Shown in pieces: positions 33,368-39,668 of a stretch of 40,874 bases of DNA. Both the position numbers and the translations under genes were made by a program. A model generated the notes under the pieces. That model had not been told where the DNA came from. It made no database searches and saw only the letters and a program-made list of their open reading frames with translations. Source of the DNA: a virus; the IMG/VR virus record IMGVR_UViG_3300035211_000099, positions 1 through 40,874 of that record; one strand, given 5' to 3'. The first letter of the stretch is position 1, and each line of letters begins with the position of its first letter.

Positions 33368-34425
33368 TAATAACCCTCTCTTCGTCTTCGTAATATTTGT
33401 ATGCCAGTTGATACATATGCAAATGGTCCCACATCCCAGGTTGTTCTTTCATTTCCTAATATATCATATTTTAATGGATTCGTTTCCCCGTCAATTGTCG
33501 TAAATTCATTTGTTAAGTCTACTCCTGCATTATATAAAAGGCTGCTTTTATCTTTGACTTTGTAGTTCCCGTTTGCATAATCTACAAAGCAGGCTTCCCA
33601 CTCTCCACTAGCATTCTCGTTTAACAATATCGCGTTGTCTCCTTCACCATCATCACTTGCACAATTTGTTATACTATCCACGAAAAAGAAATCATCGGTA
33701 TTGTTGAACAACACGCAATTCTTCACATTTTCTACAGTATCTTCCGGGTAATCTGCTATTCCATATCCCATCTTTGTTATCAAAGAGTGATAAATATTTA
33801 CTGTCCCACCAATTGTGCTCCGAATATAAACACCAATCATACCGTTGCCATCTATAATACAATTCCATATACGAATAGTTTTATTTGATTCCGTCCCTAC
33901 TGTAATTGCACCTGAATTATAATTATTATTATCTACTTTCAGAAAACAATTAGAAAACTCGAAAACTTCGTAGTCTGAACCTGAAGAATAAAATAATGAT
34001 CTGGAAGAAGTTGTGGTAACGAATTGGCATTGTATTCCATCTAGTCTAACGTATAGTGCGCCAGTGTTTTGTACACGAATTGCCGCATAAATTTCGTTTC
34101 CGTATATAGTGTATAGTCCATCAGAAAAAATCCCATTACATCTTGCCTCTCCAATAGCACGAATAAAAATATAATGATCTGCGTCACATATCCAATTATA
34201 AAAAACAAGCTGACCATCGAATCCAACCGTTAGCCAGTTGGATGTTTCATCTCCCCATATTATTTCACAAATTTCTATTTCATCTAGGGACACCAAATCT
34301 CTATCTTGATCATTATCCCAATCTGAAATAGAAGTATATCTTGAATTAGAATTGTATTTCGCCTGTTCTTCTATAGACAGAGTGTACCCGGTAGGGTATA
34401 TGCAAGAATAATGTATAGTTGCCAT
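33367..34425 (-). CDS. Right-handed beta-helix surface protein
   Basis: 352 residues. The opening MATIHYSCIYPTGYTLSIEE and SRYTSISDWDNDQDRDLVSL are typical of a family of phage and bacterial parallel beta-helix proteins; the middle has strand-rich helix turns (NCFLKVDNNNYNSGAITVGT ... VYIRSTIGGTVNIYHSLI) and the end has GNYKVKDKSSLLYNAGVDL and DILGNERTTWDVGPFAY. It likely acts as a tailspike or adsorption protein. No pectate-lyase active site is clear. It forms a pair with the gene at 31796. Confidence 0.65.
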   Translation of the reverse strand: MATIHYSCIYPTGYTLSIEEQAKYNSNSRYTSISDWDNDQDRDLVSLDEIEICEIIWGDETSNWLTVGFDGQLVFYNWICDADHYIFIRAIGEARCNGIFSDGLYTIYGNEIYAAIRVQNTGALYVRLDGIQCQFVTTTSSRSLFYSSGSDYEVFEFSNCFLKVDNNNYNSGAITVGTESNKTIRIWNCIIDGNGMIGVYIRSTIGGTVNIYHSLITKMGYGIADYPEDTVENVKNCVLFNNTDDFFFVDSITNCASDDGEGDNAILLNENASGEWEACFVDYANGNYKVKDKSSLLYNAGVDLTNEFTTIDGETNPLKYDILGNERTTWDVGPFAYVSTGIQILRRRREGY

Positions 34426-34426
34426 T

Positions 34427-34588
34427 TTAGTACGTCTCTATTCTCTCTAAATATTCTTTTATTTTACCGGGATTAAATTCTTTTCTGTCTTGAAATTCTT
34501 CCTGTTTCCCTTTATTGAATTGATTTACCGGTCTGTAATAACCAACAACTCTGGAATAACATTCTACTGGTATTTTTTTACATTCCAT
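34427..34588 (-). CDS. Mini-protein resembling the C-terminal glycyl-radical region of anaerobic ribonucleotide reductase
   Basis: 53 residues, MECKKIPVECYSRVVGYYRP onward. VECYSRVVGYYRPVNQFNKG and QEEFQDRKEF resemble the last part of NrdD, where RVxGY carries the radical glycine and the metal-binding cysteines lie nearby. Only two cysteines remain here and no catalytic domain is present. Standalone fragments of this type occur in other genomes but a spare-part role is unproven. It overlaps the gene at 34578. Confidence 0.5.
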   Translation of the reverse strand: MECKKIPVECYSRVVGYYRPVNQFNKGKQEEFQDRKEFNPGKIKEYLERIETY

Positions 34589-34805
34589 TTCTTTTTTTAC
34601 CCCAATTATAAACACCCAGCCACCCCAACACAAATCCTTGTATAGATATAAGTAATGTGTCTGATATAATATCTATTCCTGTCATCTTCATTACAAAATT
34701 TATTACAGCTAGCAATAGCAGGAGCGATACCCAAAAATATGGAGGGTTAAACTTCCCTTCGCTATTACAAAAAAATGATTTTAATATTTCACAAATCTTT
34801 CTCAT
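34578..34805 (-). CDS. Small protein with two membrane spans (holin candidate)
   Basis: 75 residues. Hydrophobic spans at about 23-42 (YFWVSLLLLLAVINFVMKM) and 50-68 (LLISIQGFVLGWLGVYNW), a charged C-terminus (GKKRNGM) and a polar N-terminus. Class II holins have two spans, but no endolysin neighbour is seen. Overlaps the upstream gene by ATGA and the downstream gene by 11 bp. Confidence 0.55.
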   Translation of the reverse strand: MRKICEILKSFFCNSEGKFNPPYFWVSLLLLLAVINFVMKMTGIDIISDTLLISIQGFVLGWLGVYNWGKKRNGM

Positions 34806-35113
34806 GTTATTACATTACCTATGAGGAATTGAAACCGACCATTTAGACCCGCCTCGACGTAAAAAATATTGTTTGATCGCATTTTACCATCAAGGAATGG
34901 CTTTTTTGTCGCAAAAAATTTTAGTTCTTTTTTGCACGTTCTCAAATCAAATTGACTATAATCATAAGAAATTTTTGTCGTTTCCTTTATCGCCGTTTTT
35001 TCTACTATTTTGATTTCTGGATGCTGCGTAAAATATAGGTATGTAAAATATCCTGTTATGATATTTACGAAAAATAGACATAACAGGAAAATTATTTTGA
35101 TCTTTTTTTTCAT
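34802..35113 (-). CDS. Membrane-anchored hypothetical protein (103 aa)
   Basis: One N-terminal span (IIFLLCLFFVNIITGYFTYL) followed by a globular part with YDYSQFDLRTCKKELKFFAT. The layout (signal anchor plus periplasmic domain) could fit an inner spanin or an inhibitor of an envelope enzyme; neither is proved. Coupled to the two-span gene by ATGA. Confidence 0.55.
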   Translation of the reverse strand: MKKKIKIIFLLCLFFVNIITGYFTYLYFTQHPEIKIVEKTAIKETTKISYDYSQFDLRTCKKELKFFATKKPFLDGKMRSNNIFYVEAGLNGRFQFLIGNVIT

Positions 35114-35119
35114 TTTATT

Positions 35120-35383
35120 TTATTGACTAATGATAATGTCAACGAAACTGGGGTCTTGCAGGCGTGCACTTAACGCCTCTTGGTAGTGCGGATATTTTTT
35201 TACGATGTTGATTGCTGCGAGTTGCGCTTCCCAAGAGTTATTAATGTAGAATTGGATCCGATCAACAATCTCTTGTTCTGTAGTCAGCTCTCCGAATCCT
35301 AGCGCAAGAAGCTCAATTACATATTCATTGTGGAACACAACCACATATTCTTTTTTTTTGGGATGACATTTTTTCTCTTCCAT
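35120..35383 (-). CDS. Hypothetical protein with a duplicated domain (87 aa)
   Basis: A soluble helical protein. The segment QEIVDRIQFYINNSWEAQLA ... SARLQDPSFVDII aligns with the C-terminus of the next upstream gene (QEVDERLEHIWNKQWGAHIV ... PRLLDEKFAKRIL), so both carry one domain of about 50 residues. AGGAG precedes the ATG. Family not recognised. Confidence 0.6.
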   Translation of the reverse strand: MEEKKCHPKKKEYVVVFHNEYVIELLALGFGELTTEQEIVDRIQFYINNSWEAQLAAINIVKKYPHYQEALSARLQDPSFVDIIISQ

Positions 35384-35391
35384 AAAGTCTC

Positions 35392-35883
35392 CTATTTATA
35401 TTTATTTAAAATTCTTTTCGCAAATTTCTCATCCAATAATCTAGGGGTGACTTGTTCTTCAGCACGCTTTGATTCAGCTACTATTTTCATAGCCACTATA
35501 TGAGCCCCCCATTGCTTATTCCAAATATGTTCGAGTCTTTCATCAACTTCCTGCATAGTTTTGTATCGTCCGAATTCCCAGGCAACCAGTCGTACGCTTG
35601 ATTTATTTCCTGCATCCTCTATTTTCTCGTCTAATTTTGCAATATGCTTTTGCATCCCTTTATTCACAGCTTCGTCGATAGAAGAGAGATGTTTTTTCAT
35701 GCTCTTCTCTACTGCTTTGTCGATGATTGATTCAAATGCTTTCGTTGTCTTATCCGGTATGAATAGCTTGATCGCTTCAATACCTCCCCCGATTGCATTC
35801 AACGCCAAAACAACAAAAATAATCATAAGTGCTTTATTTTTTCTTATTTCACGAAAGGAGATGAAATTATTTTTTTCTTCCAA
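35392..35883 (-). CDS. Membrane-anchored coiled-coil protein sharing the duplicated domain
   Basis: 163 residues from a TTG start (M-EEKNNFISF). A transmembrane span (ALMIIFVVLALNAIGGGI, about 18-36) is followed by coiled-coil repeats (KSMKKHLSSIDEAVNKGMQK) and the C-terminal domain shared with the gene at 35120. The TTG start has only a weak AGAGAT site, so a nearby alternative start is possible. The layout suggests a membrane-bound sensor or plug, possibly in lysis or exclusion. Confidence 0.55.
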   Translation of the reverse strand: MEEKNNFISFREIRKNKALMIIFVVLALNAIGGGIEAIKLFIPDKTTKAFESIIDKAVEKSMKKHLSSIDEAVNKGMQKHIAKLDEKIEDAGNKSSVRLVAWEFGRYKTMQEVDERLEHIWNKQWGAHIVAMKIVAESKRAEEQVTPRLLDEKFAKRILNKYK

Positions 35884-35968
35884 TTTAATCTCTTTTAAAA
35901 ATTATGATATTATATCGTACAATCTCCATATATATTAGCAATTATTTTTTTTATATTTATAATATTTT

Positions 35969-35990
35969 TAATAAAATTCCAATTTTATTA
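35969..35990. other. 22-bp perfect inverted repeat (AT-rich)
   Basis: TAATAAAATT (35969-35978), CC, AATTTTATTA (35981-35990), sitting just past the stop of the gene at 35992. Too AT-rich for a strong terminator; a protein-binding site or weak processing hairpin is possible. The 108-bp gap (35884-35991) shows nothing else. Confidence 0.4.
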
Positions 35991-35991
35991 T

Positions 35992-36378
35992 TTATGCCTG
36001 TTTTTCTTTTTTTTTATTTGAAATCCTTTCAATTTCGTCATTGCACCAATTGAACAGGCATGACATGTTAGAAATGTTATCCCGAGCTTTGTTAAATTCT
36101 GCCGTAAACATGCGCACAACCTCTTTTACTATTTGCTCATTATTTTTTATGTTTCTGCGTTCTTTTTTGAACGCTTTTATTTCATTTTTTAATCTGGTTA
36201 TTTCGAGCATTAGGAGTTCTAGTTCAGCCTTGTTTTCCTGCTCGATAAGGATTATTTCCTCTCGATAATCTCTGTGTATTTCGTCAATTTCATCCTGTTT
36301 GTCCTGGCAGGCTTTTTGGTATCCATGCTTGAACCATTTTTTCAGCTCATTTTTTATTCTTGATTTTAGAACTATCAT
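35992..36378 (-). CDS. Coiled-coil protein (128 aa)
   Basis: MIVLKSRIKNELKKWFKHGY onward; a long charged helix (DEIDEIHRDYREEIILIEQE ... ITRLKNEIKAFKKERR) spans residues 25-85. The C-terminal part contains paired Cys (MSCLFNWC). Resembles the layout of Rz-type spanin or nucleoid-like proteins but lacks a membrane span. It overlaps the small membrane gene upstream by 32 bp. Confidence 0.55.
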   Translation of the reverse strand: MIVLKSRIKNELKKWFKHGYQKACQDKQDEIDEIHRDYREEIILIEQENKAELELLMLEITRLKNEIKAFKKERRNIKNNEQIVKEVVRMFTAEFNKARDNISNMSCLFNWCNDEIERISNKKKEKQA

Positions 36379-36520
36379 AAATATCCCTCATTTTTTTCTC
36401 GTGAAGATACTTTTTGTAATCATTTACTTCTATGATTATCATTTTATATAGAGCAAAAATTGCGTAGATGTTTAAAGCAAAAAACAGGCAGGTAAAAAAT
36501 ATATTCTCATATATTTTCAT
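36347..36520 (-). CDS. Small membrane protein (57 aa)
   Basis: Reads MKIYENIFFTCLFFALNIYA then a short loop and a basic tail (SSKIKNKK). One hydrophobic span at about 7-30. GGAGG lies 11 nt before the ATG. ATGA overlap with the gene upstream and 32-bp overlap with the gene downstream suggest a compact translational unit. Too short for family assignment. Confidence 0.5.
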   Translation of the reverse strand: MKIYENIFFTCLFFALNIYAIFALYKMIIIEVNDYKKYLHEKKMRDIYDSSKIKNKK

Positions 36521-36633
36521 TTAAGCTTGCTCCTCCAATAATCATAGAGATTTTTAGCTATATCATTTTTTTTATTTTTAGTTCTCAGCAAAAAAACTAT
36601 AGCAATAATTATTAGTGCCAATAGTGTTTTCAT
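36517..36633 (-). CDS. Very small single-span membrane protein (38 aa)
   Basis: MKTLLALIIIAIVFLLRTKN followed by a basic tail ending WRSKLK. One span (about 4-17). No strong ribosome site. Because it overlaps and couples to two other small genes, it is plausible as a lysis or membrane-regulatory peptide. Confidence 0.4.
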   Translation of the reverse strand: MKTLLALIIIAIVFLLRTKNKKNDIAKNLYDYWRSKLK

Positions 36634-36646
36634 GTTAATTGATATT

Positions 36647-36949
36647 TCATTCGAGTCCGTTTTTAATTGCCCATGAATACATGATGTATTCGAAAACTGG
36701 ACTCTGATTCACTCTCTCCATCCAGCACCAGTCGTCCAGTGCCTGCATGGTCTTCTCGTCAATCCAAAAAGTATGGCGTTTTTTTGGAAATTTATTCAGG
36801 CGGTCTTTAGGCTTATATTTTGGATTACTGAGGAACTTTTCAATTTCATCCTGATAAAGATCACATAGCTTGATCTTTTTTTCTTTTTTATACGTCTCTA
36901 AAAATTCGATTAGATCGGCATAAATAAATCTACCATAAGCTGCGTTCAT
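36647..36949 (-). CDS. Ribbon-helix-helix-like protein (candidate regulator)
   Basis: 100 residues. After a helical N-terminal half, residues about 57-100 (KKRHTFWIDEKTMQALDDWC ... PVFEYIMYSWAIKNGLE) follow the strand-helix-helix pattern of Arc/MetJ-type DNA-binding proteins. If right, it is the only clear DNA-binding candidate in the leftward region, so it could act on the palindromic promoters. Binding to them is not shown. Confidence 0.5.
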   Translation of the reverse strand: MNAAYGRFIYADLIEFLETYKKEKKIKLCDLYQDEIEKFLSNPKYKPKDRLNKFPKKRHTFWIDEKTMQALDDWCWMERVNQSPVFEYIMYSWAIKNGLE

Positions 36950-36988
36950 TCTTACTCCTCTTTTTCAAAACCATTAAGATTAAAAAAG

Positions 36989-37327
36989 TTAATTATCTAA
37001 TAGTTCAGGGTTTTCATGAATATTGCCCATGACTTCTATGAATTCGAAATCATCAAAATAATGGCCATCTGATAAATTAAACATCAATGAATCATTATTC
37101 CATTCAACTATAGCAATATAATCATGTCCAGTATAACCACCATAGTCTTTTGGATCTGCAGATATTCTGACTATATCACCCTCATAAATTTCTTTTCCAT
37201 GCTTGTCTTTTAATCCGGTGAATTGTTCAAAACTAACTAAATTCATTTTTTGTAATTCAAATAGTGAATCGAGTAATTCATATTCTTTTATTTTTTTATT
37301 CCATGCTCTAAATTTAATTTCTCTCAT
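36989..37327 (-). CDS. YopX family protein
   Basis: 112 residues. The full YopX signature: MREIKFRAWNKKIKEYELLD, then FEQFTGLKDKHGKEIYEGDI with VRI, then a FEFIEVMGNIHENPELL end. Function unknown; typical of Gram-positive and other phages. GGGGATATATG gives the start and lies just past the U run of the RNA at 37359, so the two may share a transcript. Confidence 0.88.
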   Translation of the reverse strand: MREIKFRAWNKKIKEYELLDSLFELQKMNLVSFEQFTGLKDKHGKEIYEGDIVRISADPKDYGGYTGHDYIAIVEWNNDSLMFNLSDGHYFDDFEFIEVMGNIHENPELLDN

Positions 37328-37347
37328 ATATCCCCGTTTTTATGCGC

Positions 37348-37559
37348 AAAAAAAATTTGTCCCTGGCAGGATTCGAACCTGCACGCTAGTGTTAAAGTTT
37401 TATGCACACTTAAAAGAGCTAAAATATGTGCATCTTTTCGCATTATCTAGACTGAACCATATACTTATCTTGGTGTTCTAGCCGTCTTTACACGGTAGAT
37501 GGTATCTAACAGGAAATTCCGTGCTTCAACCTTGTGTCTACCAATTCCACCACAGGGAC
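37348..37559 (-). ncRNA. tRNA-Leu-like RNA with a ~128-nt insertion in the anticodon loop
   Basis: The 5' GTCCCTG (37553-37559) pairs perfectly with CAGGGAC (37359-37365). TG GTG GAATTGGTAGA CAC (37534-37552) matches the D arm of class II tRNA-Leu, and GCAGG TTCGAAT CCTGC (37366-37382) is a perfect T arm. AGGTT (37528-37532) can pair with AACTT (37395-37399) as an anticodon stem, but the loop is replaced by 128 nt with hairpins GCACGG/CCGTGT, TAGAT/ATCTA, CTAGA/TCTAG and ATGCACA/TGTGCAT. Eight U follow the acceptor. It is too small for a group I intron; an intron-bearing tRNA, a decoy or a new RNA are all open. Confidence 0.65.
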
Positions 37560-37661
37560 ATATCCTGCGTTGTTAACCCAGCCGCACCCCTGGAGTACTC
37601 GTGACCTGTCTAATTTTCCGAGTTGCCAGCGCAGTTAACGATTGCGCCTCGTTTTATTATA
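37560..37661 (-). ncRNA. Structured leader of the tRNA-like RNA with its promoter -10 box
   Basis: TATAAT lies at 37656-37661 with no good -35 box. Past it, CGAG (37648-37651) and GCGCA (37643-37647) pair with TGCGC (37629-37633) and CTCG (37619-37622) as a nested hairpin. Further on, ACTGCG can pair with CGCAG near 37565. The whole 37349-37700 stretch has no plausible gene and is structured RNA. Confidence 0.5.
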
Positions 37662-37700
37662 TTACACGCCGATTTTAATAAAAATTATTTATATATTAAC

Positions 37701-37973
37701 TTACCGGGCCTCCTCTAAATTTTTTATTCTATCATAAACATACGATTGTATGTTGTAATAGTCATCGATTTCCCTCAACTGATCGTCGCTAAGAGTGATT
37801 ATTAGCCCTTCAGGATCACCAATTTTATTTATTGTATCAGGCTCGAACCTGATACAACCCTTTAGGCGGTATTCAAGAACATTATCACTCTCACGGTATT
37901 CTATTATTTCAGCCGTGAGAATCAACTCAGAAAAGGCATTGTCATTAAGATCGATTATGATTTCATTAAACAT
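37701..37973 (-). CDS. Hypothetical protein (90 aa)
   Basis: MFNEIIIDLNDNAFSELILT onward, alternating beta strands and an acidic C-terminal helix with LSDDQLREIDDYYNIQSYVY. A GGAGG site lies before the ATG. Found between the zinc-ribbon gene and the tRNA-like RNA. No family recognised. Confidence 0.6.
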   Translation of the reverse strand: MFNEIIIDLNDNAFSELILTAEIIEYRESDNVLEYRLKGCIRFEPDTINKIGDPEGLIITLSDDQLREIDDYYNIQSYVYDRIKNLEEAR

Positions 37974-37993
37974 AAAACAACCTCCGTTTTATT

Positions 37994-38170
37994 TTAATCA
38001 TAATACTCTACTTCTAAATCACGAATAGCAGTAATTTTATTTTCAAATCCACATTCGTGACATTTTACTTCTACATATCTCATTGTAAATAATTCAAATA
38101 AATAGTCTCTCAAATATTCAGGTTCTATTTCTATTCCGCATTTTTTACATATTAATTCATCATACTGCAT
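37994..38170 (-). CDS. Small zinc-ribbon protein (58 aa)
   Basis: MQYDELICKKCGIEIEPEYL onward. CKKCG (residues 8-12) and CHECG (about 38-42) give a 4-Cys ribbon, with the middle containing YLRDYLFELFTMRY. AGAGG precedes the ATG. It is the first gene past the second repeat copy. Its size and pattern match many phage zinc-binding proteins of unknown function. Confidence 0.65.
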   Translation of the reverse strand: MQYDELICKKCGIEIEPEYLRDYLFELFTMRYVEVKCHECGFENKITAIRDLEVEYYD

Positions 38171-38205
38171 GAAGTTAACCTCTTAATCCCATTATTTTAG
38201 CACGT

Positions 38206-38308
38206 GGGGGATTTCTCCCCCAGGCTAGTTAATAAAGTAAAAGGACCCTCTGCATTTGCCCGGGCTTGGGACCGGCATTGGCTGCATTGACGCCCTGATG
38301 GGCGTTTT
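38206..38308 (-). ncRNA. HEARO/omega-RNA-like conserved RNA block, copy 3
   Basis: Identical to the block at 31333-31435: core GCCGGTCCCAAGCCCGG and AAATGCAGAGGGT within 38245-38308, then the GGGGGA-GAAA-TCCCCC hairpin at 38206-38221. It lies between the 82-residue gene and the zinc-ribbon gene. No nuclease gene is nearby. Confidence 0.5.
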
Positions 38309-38311
38309 ATA

Positions 38312-38560
38312 TTATCTGTATGTTCTGTATCCGTATAATTCTTCAGGATACCCATCCATGAAGAATTGTGAATATACTTCTATTTCTTCTTTGCATCTTA
38401 TCCATGACTTTGTTGTGTCAATACGATCACATGTGGCAATCAAGCCCGGGTGAAATGGGTCTATATTCCATATAGAACATTTGGAATTGTGAATACGAAA
38501 TTCAAAATTCTCAATCTGTTTTTTTGCAAAAATTTTTTGATCTTCAATTTTTTTATTCAT
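38312..38560 (-). CDS. Duplicated hypothetical protein (82 aa), copy 2
   Basis: Identical in protein to the gene at 31439, with the same GGAGAAAAAAC ribosome site and a promoter of the palindromic family. The absence of differences in coding DNA suggests the duplication is recent or maintained by gene conversion. Function unknown. Confidence 0.6.
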   Translation of the reverse strand: MNKKIEDQKIFAKKQIENFEFRIHNSKCSIWNIDPFHPGLIATCDRIDTTKSWIRCKEEIEVYSQFFMDGYPEELYGYRTYR

Positions 38561-38593
38561 GTTTTTTCTCCTTTTTTCTTATTAACTAACAAC

Positions 38594-38622
38594 AATATAT
38601 CTAACAATTATTAGTTTGTCAA
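38594..38622 (-). promoter_or_regulatory. Leftward promoter with palindromic operator, copy 4
   Basis: TTGACA (38617-38622), 17 nt, TATATT (38594-38599) on the minus strand, with CTAACAATTATTAG at 38601-38614. It lies just downstream of the stop at 38633-38635 of the preceding leftward gene. Confidence 0.83.
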
Positions 38623-38632
38623 GGGAAAAAAC

Positions 38633-39406
38633 TCATTTTAAGTATTTTTTTGCGTTTTTTATGAAAATATTTCCTAAAATTCCAGTAGTTATTTTCCCTA
38701 TACTTTTTTTGAATTTGTGTGTCGGTTTCACGCGGATAAATTTCTTCTCTAATGTCCTGATCATGCGGATCCTTCGACTGATAACGTGAAATATCCCTAA
38801 CCCACGCTTCATTCCGGTAAAAAAGAATTGTTTTTTCATATCCCACCCGTACGGATTTGTTTTATTTCTCCCCTTCCCGGATAATCCTGTATACTTGTAT
38901 AGAATCGCCCATCGTTGCGGTCCAGTGAACGGATCGTTTAGTCCGAGTTGGTGCTGGCCTATTTGCAATTTTTGTATCAAAGATTTTTGTAGACGAAGTG
39001 GCCCCTTGACTGGTTTTGCAAAACTTCCTCCCTGGCGTGCAGTGTCCATTGGTACGGCAACGCTATATTGCGTTTTTGCGCTTCCACGCTTTGTTCCTCC
39101 TTCCTCCTGCATCTTTAGATAATGATCTTTTCCGCCTTTCATTTTTCGTACTGCAACAATAGCGTTTATTTTTTCAATCTTTCGAAATTCTCCAGTTGAA
39201 CGTTGCGCCTTGCTCTTATATAATTTTATTGCTCCCTTCGTGAATTTATTACGGAGAGTGAATTTATCTAGCTCTTTCCCGTATGATTTCTCTACGATCT
39301 CAGCAGCTTCATTGACAGTTTGACTTCCTACTGTCGCAAGTGCTCCATGTTTTTTTTTCAGAAATTTTATATATTGTTTAACGTTGTCTTTATATTGTAA
39401 TTGCAT
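38633..39406 (-). CDS. HK97 gp10-like virion morphogenesis protein
   Basis: 257 residues, beginning MQLQYKDNVKQYIKFLKKKH. Very basic, with the phage neck/minor-tail pattern: N-terminal helices (GSQTVNEAAEIVEKSYGKEL), then GGTKRGSAKTQYSVAVPMDT and the helical PLRLQKSLIQKLQIGQ, and a C-terminal domain. Such proteins join tail to head. It is encoded on the strand opposite to the other virion genes, unusually placed among accessory genes, behind a terminator-like leader (39421-39569). Confidence 0.6.
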   Translation of the reverse strand: MQLQYKDNVKQYIKFLKKKHGALATVGSQTVNEAAEIVEKSYGKELDKFTLRNKFTKGAIKLYKSKAQRSTGEFRKIEKINAIVAVRKMKGGKDHYLKMQEEGGTKRGSAKTQYSVAVPMDTARQGGSFAKPVKGPLRLQKSLIQKLQIGQHQLGLNDPFTGPQRWAILYKYTGLSGKGRNKTNPYGWDMKKQFFFTGMKRGLGIFHVISRRIRMIRTLEKKFIRVKPTHKFKKSIGKITTGILGNIFIKNAKKYLK

Positions 39407-39569
39407 CTCCCCTCTCTGAAAAAAGCCCTTAGCTTCCCAAGCTGAGGGCTTTTTATAGAATTTTAAAAGCGTAAAAATTTACAGACACTTGAGTTGCACC
39501 TCAAGTGATACGCCAGTTATTCATTGAGTTTGATACTATTAATATCGCCAATGTAACAAAGAAAGTCAA
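39407..39569 (-). promoter_or_regulatory. Leader with promoter, hairpin and terminator: candidate attenuator
   Basis: On the minus strand TTGACT (39564-39569), 17 nt, GATATT (39541-39546) give a candidate promoter. About 40 nt on, ACTTGAG/CTCAAGT (39487-39506) forms a 7-bp hairpin. A long intrinsic terminator follows at 39421-39454, and the AGAGGGGAG ribosome site lies right past its U run. Such an order would make expression of the gene at 38633 depend on antitermination. Elements seen; control inferred. Confidence 0.5.
39419..39454. terminator. Bidirectional rho-independent terminator
   Basis: Stem GCCCTTAGCTT (39425-39435) / AAGCTGAGGGC (39439-39449) with a CCC loop, six A before and five T after, so it works on both strands. 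It is 13 nt from the start of the gene at 39406. Confidence 0.88.
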
Positions 39570-39668
39570 GAAGTTTTAATTTCTCTAAAAAAAATCCATA
39601 ATCTTAATTCATTATCATAAATGAATTCTCTATATGTGCAATTATTTATGAACAGAATAGCTTTTCTT

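Larger units (their letters stand above)
38193..38664. repeat. Direct repeat of about 470 bp, copy 2
   Basis: Same orientation and content as 31320-31789. The final 100 bp are less similar, and here the promoter region overlaps the 3' end of the gene at 38633. Confidence 0.9.

Noticed and set aside
36595-36620. Another sequence close to the palindrome CTAATAATTATTAG
   Set aside because: It is part of a small gene (12 of 14 bases), has no promoter boxes in position and is likely chance in AT-rich sequence.
37348-37661. Group I intron in a tRNA gene
   Set aside because: Insertion of about 128 nt is below the size of known group I introns and the P4/P7 pairs cannot be fitted in the right order.
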